Position numbers and translations under genes: made by a program
Shown: piece after piece, positions 35,216-47,490 of the stretch
Layout: every line of letters starts with the position of its first letter
How positions within the stretch are numbered: the first letter of the stretch is position 1
Assembly: GCA_028023455.1 (NCBI GenBank)
Contig: JAQFVV010006502.1
Span: 744,001 to 808,000, forward strand
Origin: Epiperipatus broadwayi
Taxonomy: Eukaryota; Onychophora; Udeonychophora; Euonychophora; Peripatidae
Direction: 5' to 3'
DNA: 64,000 nucleotides
The notes under the pieces: generated by a model
Seen by the model: the letters and a program-made list of their open reading frames with translations, nothing else
Database searches by the model: none
What the model was told of the DNA's origin: nothing

Positions 35216-36960
35216 ACCTTTGGAAGCTATTCAAGTATAAAAATAAAAACTCAAAATAATTATTTGAAAGATTTATGAGTTGTGAGTGGCTTGACTTATT
35301 GAGCGGATATCTGTTCTAGGTGGGAGAAGTATTGTTACTTGATATGGTGGAAATATATAATAAAGCCACATTTTTTGTTTTTAGAGAAAATTATCATTCA
35401 TTTATTACAGAGTTTTATCCAGTAGAGGTATTATAATTCTAACTGTATAGATCATTTATGGCAGAGTCCCAATATAACTGTGAGAGTTGAATATAGCCCC
35501 TAACTTTTACTGTATTAATGGTCAGATATTACTTTGATTTGGAAACTGGCAGATATCTTAAATATATTTATTGTTATATGATTATGTATATGGTTAACCA
35601 ATGCAGACAGAGTCCAGTCAACAAGAAAGATGTCAGTGATGTAGCATTAGTTGATAGAATTACCACTTGTAGAATTTACTTTTTTAATCTATAAGAAAAT
35701 ATGAATAATGATAAAAACCAATGCTACAACATGAGATATAGAAAAGATGAAATGATAAATATTTGTTTTTATTATTTCATTGTTTTAAATGGGAGGGGGC
35801 TATATGAAAGTGACCCAGAATATATAGTTGACATAGTAAACATATGATATTTAAAATTCTTTTAAATTTAGTAATTTTTTGAATGAGCATGTATATGTGT
35901 GCATATAAAAGTAACTTATGTGGGTTCAATTAACAAATAATGATAAATAAAGCATAATATTTATTAAAATAAATTTTAATAAATAAATTTAATCCATGTA
36001 ATAGTACACAAATTAAAGTAAAAGAGCTTGAAATATTTTTTTTAAATGTTAATTTGATTAGATTTGTAGATCACAAAAAAAAAAAACTTTTCCAGTTTAT
36101 ACTGTATTTTAATTAATAATCTACTGTATATTTTAGTTTTAAAAATGTAAAAGAATTTGGAACAAAAAGATTATTACAAGGAAATGTCACATTTTTTCAT
36201 TAGTGCTGGACTGGAGGATTTTAAAAAATATTTTAGAGATTAATAAAACTATATGGGAATTAAAAAAGAAAAAAAACTGTTTTAACTAAGGATTAATGTA
36301 ATAATTATACAAGATTAAACAAACCAAATTCTTTTATAATTTTTGCTTGAATAATTAAAGAAACAAACTCTTCTATGGTTATTTTATAGACTAATTAGTA
36401 AAAAGTACAAGTTAATTTCATATATAATAATATTTGCTAAAGATAAATAATCCATCAGATATACTTCATGCAGAATCAGTACTGTTTGCATGAATGCAGA
36501 AAATTTGATTCTTATAAGAATCCTTTGATATTGATAATTATTGAACAGATGATGAAAATATGTGAGATAATAAATATTTTAACATTTATATCTGGAACAG
36601 CAATATTATGATATTATCTAACATAACAAACAATTAGTAATAATCATCAGTATATTTATCTAAAATGAAAGTGTCAAAGATGCGACAGCATAAAGTGTTA
36701 CTTTTTGCAGATTAAATTATGATATATATCCTTTGTTAAATACTTTTTATTTTTTTCTATTTGTAAAAAAATGATTATTGTTAATAATTCAAATGAAGTT
36801 ATTTTATATTACATCAATCAATAAACAAAATAGCTTTCAAAAATATAATTTTTCTTTAGACGATAATCACAAATTTATTGATTTTAAATATAACATTAAA
36901 AGAATTGCATGAAGATTAAAACAAACTGATTAATTTCTTGCTTAAGCATGAACAAATTAT
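35216..36960. other. Noncoding, nothing recognised
   Basis: A+T-rich, no open frame above 60 codons, no clear repeats. Confidence 0.45.
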
Positions 36961-37152
36961 ATGTAATAAATAATACTTTAAGATGAAATTTATCATTTTA
37001 TATAATACATGGTATTTATGGAAGTAAAATTACTTTATATGTAAGTCAGTAATTGGTATAATTACTGACTTACATATAAAATAATTTTACATCCATAAAT
37101 AACATGAATTATATAAAATGATAAAGTTCATCTTGAAGTATTATTAGTAATT
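36961..37152. repeat. 190-bp hairpin element
   Basis: Arms 36963-37054 and 37060-37150 are inverse copies with a few mismatches around a 5-nt loop. The tip is GTAAGTCAGTAATT / AATTACTGACTTAC. The size and near-zero loop suggest a MITE-like hairpin. Confidence 0.85.
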
Positions 37153-37367
37153 GCAAATATTAAATTAGTAATTGGCAAGAATTATTTTTTTTTTCTGAAG
37201 GAACTCTTGAAATATAATGCAAACACTCAATTAATTTAATTGCTCTTCATATTAATATTGATTTACTTTTTTTTGCTGCTTAATAGTTAAACATTTAGTA
37301 CTAATGATAATTTTTTTCTTAATACTGAATATCCTTTTTATCTTTTCTTAAGCAATAGTAATTCAAG

Positions 37368-37985
37368 CTAAACACTTTGGAAGTGAGAAATAAGAAAAGC
37401 TGAAAATGGAATTCCTGTATGCTTGACATAGGAAGTGGAGCATGCTTTTAACATCACTATAATGATATTATAATCATAGCAATACAATCTCAAAGTGGAG
37501 GTGATTGATAATTTAAGGTATCTGAGCTTATTTTTGATATCTATCATAATCAATAAAGCAAATCTTATATCATGTGACTTTGCATTTTAAGCTTGTATTA
37601 CAGATATGCAATATAGAGAGTATACCAATAGCTCTAACAAGCTTTTATTGATAAGTACCAAAGAGAAAGCATTTAAAATTTCTATCTAGAATTATTCCTA
37701 TCCTCAGACTGATCAGTTTTAAGCTTTTGCCTCACCATAGCATACAACTGCAAAGTGGATGTGACAATTTAAAGAAAAGCAACAGCTACTGATAATTTCT
37801 TTAAATTACCAGTTGCTTCTCCTTTCCGTTGAATTTCTATGATTATTATATTGTTATAAAGATATCAAAAGCATGCTTAGCTTACTGTATTAAATGTATA
37901 AGGGATTCTATATTACTTCTTACTTTGTACAGGAATTCCATTTTATGTTTATTTTTTATTTCTCACTTCCAAAGCGTTTAATTTT
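37368..37985. mobile_element. Foldback interrupted by an F1 fragment
   Basis: AAACACTTTGGAAGTGAGAA (37370-37389) pairs with TTCTCACTTCCAAAGCGTTT (37961-37980), and GGAATTCCTGTA pairs with TACAGGAATTCC further in. Between the arms, 37562-37735 is an F1 fragment (TTAAGCTTGTATTACAGATA, CTCTAACAAGCTTTTATTGA, and a decayed ribozyme 3' half). The F1 piece inserted in, or helped form, the loop. The 61-codon frame on the minus strand is not a gene. Confidence 0.75.
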
Positions 37986-38283
37986 TGTTAATTTTATAAA
38001 TGAAGGTATAATATTTTATTAAATGTGTTTAATTAATATAAAATTAAATCTATTATTTATTGTCATCACCAATTCCGACTCAGACTTTAAAGAGATTTAC
38101 TCTGCAAATCAAAAATTAAATAGATATACTAAGACTCACATCATAAGTTTCTATAAAACCTTACATATAATGGCAGTTTCACAAATTAATTTTGAATATT
38201 TCAAGAATTTTCAATAAGAGATATTTTGATATATATATATGAAAAACAAAAAACAAGTTAAAAACTTGCTAATGCTTGTATTT

Positions 38284-38556
38284 ATGTCAACAGATGGCGT
38301 TCTACCAAAAACACCGTCAAGCGTTTGTTTACATAAATGTCAGAGCATGCATTCACTATCTCTAACTTTAATTCCACTTTCAGATCATGATTTCAAGCTA
38401 TTTGCTATCATCAGTGAAAGACATGCTGACGATAGCAAATAGCTTGAAATCATGATCTGAAAGTGGAATTAAAGTTAGAGATAGTGAATGCATGCTCTGA
38501 CATTTATGTAAACAAACGCTTGACGGTGTTTTTGGTAGAATGCCATCTGTTGACAT
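38284..38556. mobile_element. Near-perfect 131-bp-arm hairpin element
   Basis: Arms 38284-38414 and 38426-38556 are 131 bp each with only two mismatches (both C/T), around an 11-nt loop. The outer end is ATGTCAACAGATGGCGTTCT. GC content is visibly higher than the flanks. The 67-codon frame 38239-38442 simply reads through the left arm. The high identity means recent formation or strong arm-to-arm homogenisation. A transcript would form a 131-bp double-stranded RNA. Confidence 0.93.
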
Positions 38557-41500
38557 ATATATTGTGCCCTTTTCTATAGGTCAGTAATAGTTCATAACAA
38601 TCAATTACTAAAAATTTTAAATTTTAGAATATGTTCTTTTAATATGGTAATCGTATTAAGTTAATTATATCTTTAAAGTACAATTTGAGGCTAAAGCAAA
38701 TACATAGTATATAAAATTATAGCGAATCATTTAAAAAATAGTTATGTAAAGCTTAAAATATTGTTTCATATGGTTGTAAAAGCTGGCCATATTAAATAAC
38801 ACAGCTATAAATATTAAAAGTATATTTAAAAGGTTCAATTTTAATAGTCTTAAACGTATAGATAAATAAATGTTATACAATATTTAAATTTATAAACTAT
38901 GTTTAATAATCAAAATTAATATAATATATTTTAAAAATAAACTTTATGATGGTGAAAATTGTATTTAATTCTATATTTTTAAATTATTTTTCCAAATTTT
39001 TATAATTATTTTATTTAATATAATAAGTGTATCAATTTTATTAGTCTAGGCAGAGAAATAGATTGAAAATCGTCTGTCAAAGTTATTGATCATGTGACTT
39101 GTATAATGCATACTTTCACACACACGCTTGTTTGAATTAATAACAAAGTTTAAAATATTTTAAGTTATATTATAGAATTGGATGGAATTATCACCTAGCA
39201 TAAAGTAAATATTAAATATTAAGTTAACTATCGTATGTAATGTTTTAAATAATGTAATAAAGACGAATACAGTTAATAAAAAAATTAAATATTTTGTTTA
39301 AATAAAACTAGATAAATTGAATATTAAGAATGGAATAAGTTATTAAAGTTATTTTAAAAGTTATTTTAAATGATTAAATAATTTTGATAAAGTAATAATT
39401 GATTTAAAAGTAATATTTTAAATAATATTTTAAGTTATTACGTCATAATTTTTATTTTAAAGATTTAATTCTGTAAAAAACTAAAAATATGTAAATTTGT
39501 TCTCAAGCTAAAAGTAAGAATCAACCAATCAAATGAGGTATTCTTACAGACTATAAATATGAATTGCAAGGGGATATTAGAGGAGATTTTAAAATGGATT
39601 GAAACCAGAGAAAGGTATATTAGTAGCTATCAAAGAGATAGTATTTTTAAATTTTATATTAGTCAATTTTTAATACTTTCTTATAGTTTTATTTGCAAAA
39701 AACTAATTGATATTTTTAGAAGTATTTTGCAAAAGAGAGTTTTAAAAAAATAATATATTTGGGAACTTCGTGAAAATGATTTTCTAATTTTTAAAGTACT
39801 TGCCAGGATTATTTTATCTGAAATTTGACCTAAACTTCGCAATAAAAAATGGATATACTATGAAATAAAGTATGTTTAAATTATAATACAGCTTTATTTA
39901 TGCTTAACTGGAGGACTGTTCCAACTCATAAAAGAACAATACGAACATTATGCCTGAAGCTTAAATGGAAAGTTATTTGCCGTCTAAAAAAATTTGTGAT
40001 GCACTATTATTTAGATAAGCTTATCCAAGGTTTATTTTTAAAAATAGTAATAAGACAATTATATCTTATGAATCGTTGTATATAATATTATATCAAAAGG
40101 AGTAAAATGTTATATCCTTTCTGAAGGTAATATTTTTTTAAAAAGAATATTTTCAGGTGTTAAAGAAAGAACCCAGGAGAATATGTTACAGAAGCGTTTT
40201 TTTGATATTAAAACTTCCAGTCTTAGAATTGTTTAAAATGTATTTAGAAAACATTTGTTTAAAAGTACTTGAAGTTTTTTAAAAAGATGATATATAAAAA
40301 AAAAAATACCAAACAAAAGTTTAAATGTATTAAGAAGGAAATTTATATAAAAAAAGTGAACACATAGTTGAATAAAAAATGGATCCATGGAAATATTGTA
40401 AAAAAAAAAAAAGTTTACCAAATATTTTTAAAGCTAAATTAGATGGAGTGATGCATCGGATATGCAGAGAATATTGGCAGAGAATATTGAAGAAATTTCA
40501 CAGGATTAATTAATATTATGATTTAATAATTATCATCCTAAATACTAAAACCAAGGATTATTTTCTATAAATTTTACTAAATGGATTAATATTTATTTTT
40601 ATTTTTAAACTTTAATGCGCTTGGAGGAGAACATTTTAAAACTCTAGAGAAAATAATAAACATTTTGGACTTATCAGGAACTATTGTCAAGAAGATATGT
40701 AATTATAGTTTTGATTCCTTTTATTTTATTAACCTAGTTTAAATCTAAATTTTTTTTATAAGATTAGGAAAACATAAAATATTAATTTGTTGATGATATA
40801 AAATTTTATAATGGAATAATCTAATAATTTAGATAAGAATATATTTTAAAATAAAGTGTATGAATGTATATTTCTTTGTTTGCAATGATCGGTATCTAGT
40901 GGATGAAGAAGCCTACTGAATATGATGACCAGATAAAGATTATTTTGGTAATAGTAATGACTATTAATAATTTATAGTGTATATTGTTTGTTTTCTTTAG
41001 ATCATCTATGAATCGTAAGAATGAAGTGTAAAAGTTTTTTTAATTATATGTAATGCATTTTCATACAACATTTTAAAAAACATTATGAGATAGGATTGAT
41101 TTGAAAATATGCATACAATGATTTTTTTTTATATTAATGATATAATCCAACATAATAACAAATAGTTATGTGATTCTTTTAAAATTTTCATGTTAGGATA
41201 TTCAAATATTGTCTGATTAGATTATATATGATTAAGCATACAGAATGATGAAGTGGACAGACCTTTCTTATGGAACAGCTAGATTGTTTTAAAATTATCA
41301 GTGAATTTTATTTATTGTTTTGTAAATGCAGATAGTTATTTATCGATGTAAGATGTGGAAAATCTTGAGAAATAATGTTGAGATAGTGGCTTGGAAGTAC
41401 TTAGTGAACAGGAAACCAAGATGATGTTTTTAAGAAATAGGATATGATAAGGAATAGAAATAATATTTAGTCTTTATGTGGATATCAGCATAGTTAACAA

Positions 41501-43560
41501 AGCCCTATGACTGGTATACATTTTATTTGGACAGTGTTTTTTATATTTCTTTAAATATTTGATGTTTTAATAAAGCTGAAGAAATAGCTTTAACATCTTT
41601 TATGTACTAGAGGATATTAGATAGGTAAATGTCATACCTCTTTCTTGTAATGCACTGTGCCATGATTTTTGAGATATGTTATGAGTGATACTCTAGCTTT
41701 CTTCCTTAAATCTTATACATCTGTTTCGCTATCTTTATTTCATGTAACTGCATCGTTTAGTAAGATATTTTGAAAAGAAATGGTAAATAACTTAGAACTT
41801 AGGTTATGCTATCGTTTTTGTATAAGATTGGTTTATTTGCTTAGAAGGAATAGAATTTTATAACTTGAAATTGAAAGACCAGTGAATCCTAAAGGAAAAG
41901 AAAGAATCATAGAATATATTTTGAATTTTATTTCGGAAATGAAATATAAATTTTGGAATAGAGTATCTAAACAAGATATTTTCTTTAAAATGTTAATTAT
42001 TTTTAAATGCTTTATTATTATTTTTTTAAGAGAAAATAAGTATTGCATATTTTTAAAATACAATAATATACAATAAATGTAGGGAATATGCATAGTATAT
42101 ATATATATTTTGTTTATTGAATAACAGGAATATATTGATTATTACACTTACATCATACTAAAGTAAGGCTAAATAAGAATATATTATGATTAGTAAACAT
42201 CGTGTGATAAAACACTAAAATCTAGTACTGAATTTTGGATGAATATTTTATGTAACATCTTTGACTTTGCAAGATGAATTTTTTTTTTTTATATTTTGAG
42301 AAATCCATACTCATTATAAAGTTAATTTTGTTTTCTGTAGAACGTTTTCCTATGAATGTTTCTTTTAAAAATAAGATAGTTTAATAATATTAATGATGAA
42401 ATATTCTGCTAATAAGTAAATATTTTTATAATAAGTTAACCATAATGAAAAAACAAATGGTAACATTTTTTTTTTATTTTGTCTTAAGTATAAATAAAGA
42501 TATAACTAAATTATAAACTATTTTTTATATAACTTAGTAGATAAAAATGTAAGATTAAAATAAGGATATCCATTGTAAATAGTGTACATAAATTGTTTAT
42601 TTTATTTGTTGTTGTTAATAAATTTTGTTAAAATTTGTTTTTCAAAATTTTGTGTCTGGATTGTTTATTTCACCACTTCACTACATGAAATCACGATATA
42701 TTCATAACAATTGAAACAAATATATAATTTTGCACAAAAAGATAAATAGAGAATTATTTAAGAATTTAAATATTTATTGGTATTCTTTTAATTAAATAAT
42801 TATAATTTTTACATTGTTTTATTGGTCATAACTAAGTTATCACAATAGTATACTGAATTATATGCTATCAGTTGCCACATATCCTTTGTCTATCAGATTA
42901 TCATATGCTACCATGTATTTATTATATCATTACATGAAGATAAAAGATGATATAAAATTATTGTATTATTTTATTATGGTAATAAAATTATAATAAAAGA
43001 AAAGATATCCAGTAGTAGTTAAACAATGAAGAATATTATTATTATTATTTATTATTATTAGTTTAAGGGTAGTAGATTATGACATAAAATCCCTTCTCAT
43101 ATTTACTACCGTATTTTTAAATTAACTTAGAATAAACTTTATGAACCTGAGATTATTTTATTTGAGCTAGATTATTACAAATAGGAGATTAAGATTTAAT
43201 TATTAACTTAATCTTAGTGAGTAGAAGTTATTAAAGTCATAAGAATACTATGAGTTTGTTATTTGAAATAGTAATAAGGGGGGATAGTGTTCTTATGCCA
43301 TTGAGGTAGTATCCTGTGGGATATTTGCTCAATGTAATCTATCTTGTCACCTGTATTTTCACTTCAAGTCTCATGAAAATATTAAATATTTATTTAATTT
43401 ATTTTTATAAACTGAACCTTATTTATATTTTAAATTTGAGCTAGTGAAACATTTTAATTTTAATGCTGAATATTTTATTTATTAATTATTAACTGAGCTA
43501 GAACCTGTTTTATTTTATATCATATATTATCTGGAAGTGAAGATTCTACAAGACAAGGTT
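38557..43560. other. 5 kb noncoding, nothing recognised
   Basis: Very A+T-rich. Open frames at 39559-39753, 39900-40085, 40233-40421 and 41833-42093 are 61-86 codons, Lys/Ile/Phe-rich, without known motifs. An (ATT)n run is at 43036-43062. No long repeat or RNA gene seen. Confidence 0.45.
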
Positions 43561-43561
43561 A

Positions 43562-43564
<3 letters not shown>

Positions 43565-43602
<38 letters not shown>

Positions 43603-43610
43603 ATTATAAT

Positions 43611-43656
<46 letters not shown>

Positions 43657-43672
43657 ATTATAATGTGATGTG
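43565..43672. repeat. (AT)n palindrome
   Basis: TCACATTATAATGGTTTATA (43599-43618), a TA run, then the exact inverse TAAACCATTATAATGTGA (43651-43668). A further TA run precedes it. TATAATGGTTTATATA recurs at 44072, beside the next hairpin, so it may be a shared element end. Confidence 0.85.
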
Positions 43673-43913
43673 ATGTATGTACTGTAGCTACTGCTTAAAC
43701 GAAGTCAAGACTCACTCAGCAATTATATCAAGAAAAACTTGTTAGCTACTTAATTTTTCATTCCCCAGTCAAATTTTCCCCATATTCTGCTCCATTCCAT
43801 TTCCACAACATAATCTTTGTCAACTCTACAGCCTTTATATCTAAATCCCCCTTATCTTTTTCCACACCCAGCATAAAAACCAATAATCTACTTTCTGTAT
43901 AATCACTTTTTTC
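43673..43913. other. Spacer between hairpins
   Basis: Less A+T-rich (for example 43760-43880) but no open frame. It may be the interior of an element bounded by the TATAATGGTTTA ends. Confidence 0.4.
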
Positions 43914-44077
43914 ATTATACAATTACAAATATTCAGTAACGCCCTCTGTTTAAAAGTCTATATCTCAATAATAGTGAACTTCAAAATGATAAAATGAGGT
44001 ATCATTTTGAAGTTCTCTATTATTGAGATATAGACTTTTAAACAGAGGGCGTTACTGGATATTTGTAATTGTATAAT
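43914..44077. mobile_element. 77-bp-arm hairpin element
   Basis: Arms 43914-43990 and 44001-44077 with two mismatches around a 10-nt loop. The central part of the arm is GTAACGCCCTCTGTTTAAAA. The two arms start ATTATACAATTAC, a plausible terminal inverted repeat. No coding content. Confidence 0.92.
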
Positions 44078-45244
44078 GGTTTATATATTTGTATAATTAT
44101 TTAAGTTAGTGTTAACGGTAACTTTCTTTTCATATATATATATATAGTAAATTAAACAGAAACTTGGAAAAGTACACCTAAATTAATAGAACATGGAGAT
44201 ATAAATATTTAATAAATAGATATTTAATTAATCCATTCAAATACCTTCACACAAGAAACAATATTTAACATGACAACTTGGCCATAAATGTCCTATTTGT
44301 GAAGCATAATATAGATTGTTTTTGTTATGAAATACTTCACACAATTTTTTTTTCTTATATTTTTATTTATTTAACCATCTTATACTAATGGCCGTCAAAT
44401 CATCATTGAAACAGTCACTGACACTTTGACATGTCAAATCTTTAGCAAAAAAGTCTCTGACACTTTGAACAATCAGATTCAACATTGGTTTTCATAAGAA
44501 TATAGAATGGATTTGTTTATATAAATAAGTATATATTTTTTTAAAGTTTATTTTTAAAAATGTTATGTTGTTTTATGATTCCATTTTTGAATAATACAAT
44601 GTTAAAAATATAATGGTAGTATATTCAATTTTTCACATTATTTTTTCTAATTTCTCTCTGTATGTAATTTCTAAATAGTTTATGCAGTAACAAATGTCTA
44701 TTGCAATCACATTTTGTTGCCTGTTGTAGCACTAATGTATATTATTGCTGAATTAGGTATATGTTTATAGCACATATTTGTATAGAAATCTAGTATTTCA
44801 AATTGAATTTTATTTTAAATTTATTATACAATAAATGAAAACTCAACAATAAGAATAATATAAATATTATAAAGACTTTACTTATATAGCAAGCTTCATA
44901 ATATTTTTTTGTTTTATACAGATATTTATGTAAATCACCTGATAACAGTCTAAGCTACACTGCTCCATAAATATTTATTTTGTTGTCAAAGTTATTTTAA
45001 CAATAGATTTAAAATTTACAGTATAAATAAGTTTGGGTGCATTCATGTAATTTGCTATACTGTTTTGTGAAAATCAAGTTTATTATCTAGACATTAATGT
45101 TTATGTTGTAATGCATTCTAATTATTATATATTTTAGATGTATATAAATATGTTAATAATTCTGTTAGTCATTCATTAAACTAGAGATTATCCATTTAAT
45201 AAATAATATTTCTGCAGAGTAATTTTCATTACAGTACTCTTTGG
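44078..45244. other. Noncoding, nothing recognised
   Basis: A+T-rich. A 14-bp phrase CACTGACACTTTGA occurs at 44417 and, slightly altered, at 44455. Nothing else noted. Confidence 0.45.
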
Positions 45245-45445
45245 CAAAGTAGGGAGTAGTTTCTATCTACTTCTAATATTTTGTAGAGGGATGTAATCAT
45301 AAACATAATTTTGTACTGAACCAGCACTTATCATTTGACCTATTTGAAATATGCATCTTCTTTTCACATATCTTTGGTCATATATTTATGATTACATTCT
45401 TCCACAAGATGTTAAAAGCAGATAGAATTGAGCCCCTACCTTGGT
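45245..45445. repeat. 200-bp diverged hairpin element
   Basis: Left arm 45249-45305 (TAGGGAGTAG...ATGTAATCATAAAC) is the imperfect inverse of 45386-45441 (TTTATGATTACATTC...GAGCCCCTA). The loop is about 80 bp. Older than the hairpins at 38.3 and 43.9 kb. Confidence 0.75.
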
Positions 45446-46914
45446 GTGAGAATGGTGTAGTAAAAATTACACTACAAAAATATTATTTATGTAGGAGCCA
45501 AAAATAACTGGAATTTTGTAATAAAATGTTGTATATTTATTTTTAGCTGTTGTAAATTGAATTAATTTAAAAATCATAGTCTACTTAATGGAATGCACTA
45601 GTCTAAACTAGTTTGTCAGATTTTGAAGTAGTCTAGAAACACTTGCAAAGTGATGTACTTTAATGTTTCTGTCACCCCCCTCCAGCTCAAATTCCGTAAA
45701 AAAAATTGAGTCATTTTTTCTATTCAAGATATTAAAAAAATATTGTCCAAAATGAGATCAAGCAATACAGCTGATAGATAAGCTGGGTCATGCTGAATTT
45801 AATTAAAGCATTTTACATTCAAGGCTTTGAAAGATGAGACCGTTTGGATGGAGTTTACACTCTTTTCTTTGCCAAAACAGAATGTTTACATTCTACCATA
45901 TCACATAAATGTTTCTGAGTCTGCAGATAAAATGTCTGACTGTTATAAACTAAATCTGAGAGAAAAATGGTGTTTGTATATAAAAAAAATCAGAGTTAAT
46001 GCTAACATTTCAGCAATTTTAATAAAAATTGACATATGTGAAATGCACTTTAGAAAATAATGTGTTATGTGTCTCCACAATTTTACTTGGCAATATTATT
46101 TGTCAGATTGTTACAGAAGGATTACTGCAAAAAGTATGTAACAGCAAAAGTATATACTACAATAGGTGTGCATATCAGAGAGCAATTTGAGTTGTTTTTG
46201 GATCCTCCTAGTACATAAAAATTTTTCTGATATGCCTTTCCCAAATACTTAAATATATACATTTAAACTAATAAACATTTTTGAAAGAAGCTTATTTTTG
46301 TTGAAATATAATAATTCTAGTTAAATAATCAATTACCTATTATCAATTAATATGCAAAAATATAATAATATAATATGAACATAAAGTTATTTTTATTTTA
46401 TCATACTATATACATATATAATGAGAGAGAGAAAAAAAAACCTTATCAATAATTTCAATGCCAAAGAAAACACTTAAGTTGTAAACTAGAAATTAATTAT
46501 TTTATTTTGTGAAATATAAATTGTAGAGTTTAATGCTTACTTGCAGAGTGAAAATATTTCCCTAAGGCTTTGTATTATCCATTATTCTGTTTTCAGTTAT
46601 TTCGTAGAAGTCAATATTACATGCCAATTTTATATAGCTTTTTATTTTGTATTAGATTGGGAGTCTAAAAAGTTTCAAAATTGATCTGATAATGAAAAAA
46701 TATTCTTAATAAAGTAAAATTCAATAATTGATTATTGATAAGAATTTTAAGTAAAAATTTTATTCACAAAAATGTACGCAATAGCTGGAATATTTACAAA
46801 AAAGAATTTTAGTTTTTTTTTAATACAAACCAATAACAGATACTTTTAAACTTGCAGTTCAATTTTAAACTTTAAATATTTATTATTTAATAAAGAACAA
46901 CGCATATTCAAAAT
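45446..46914. other. Noncoding, one unexplained 77-codon frame
   Basis: The frame 45827-46060 (plus) has an unusually balanced composition for this window (MKDETVWMEFTLFSLPKQNV at the start), but I recognise no family, no splice context and no repeat copy. It may be a chance frame or an old repeat coding piece. The rest is A+T-rich spacer. Confidence 0.35.
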
Positions 46915-47490
46915 TTTTTTATGGGTACTGTGGTATTAGAACTGCGACATGAAGAATTATAATCCTTTAATCATTAAATTAATTACGTTATTAAACCAAA
47001 AACATATTTTAAAATCTACATTAAAAAAAAAAAACAATTTAGTAAAAAAAATACGAAAAGCATTAATGTGAAGAATAGTTAAAATACGTGTTTAAATCAA
47101 ATTGAGTGTGTGTTTGCATGTGCATATTCTGCATAATCTATTTTAATACATTGTACAGGCTTACACCTGCATTTATATATGTAATATTTGCAGGATTCGA
47201 ACTCAACTTTCTAATGACCTACAACTCTCAGTCTCATCTTATATTGCTGATTCACCTGATCACACTCACCAATTTTCGTATTTCGTGCTAAACCAGCACT
47301 CATTAAAATATGAAGATTTGTTATCTTAATATAAAACTGAGCACTGATTGTATATATGTGTGGAGATTGTTTTTTTTTTAAATGTAGATTTTAAAATATG
47401 TTTTTGATTTAATAACCTAATTAATTTAATGATTAAACTATTATAATTCTTCATGTCACAGCTCTAATACCACAGTACCTTTTTATGTTA
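46915..47490. mobile_element. Inverted repeat enclosing an F2 fragment
   Basis: ATGGGTACTGTGGTATTAGA (46920-46939) through TTTTAAAATCTACATT (47027) is the inverse of 47379-47484, about 115 bp of arm with several mismatches. The interior 47150-47370 is an F2 fragment: a B-box-like segment inverse to GAGTTCGAATCCTG, a partial hammerhead at 47272-47302, then F2 body sequence in the opposite orientation. The 61-codon frame inside is not a gene. Confidence 0.75.
47272..47302 (-). ncRNA. Partial hammerhead-like motif (F2)
   Basis: Minus strand: TGAGTGCTGGTTTAGCACGA covers the stem II hairpin with five perfect pairs (GTGCT/AGCAC), followed by GAAATACG and TTGGTGAG. The 5' side, including the CTGA and stem I strand, was lost at an inverted junction. 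Stem II here shows the pair (G-C) that is G-U or U-U in other copies. Confidence 0.6.

Noticed and set aside
38239-38442. 67-codon frame as a small protein
   Set aside because: It reads through one arm of a hairpin element.
45827-46060. 77-codon frame as a gene
   Set aside because: Composition is more protein-like than neighbours, but there is no family match or context; noted only in the interval entry.
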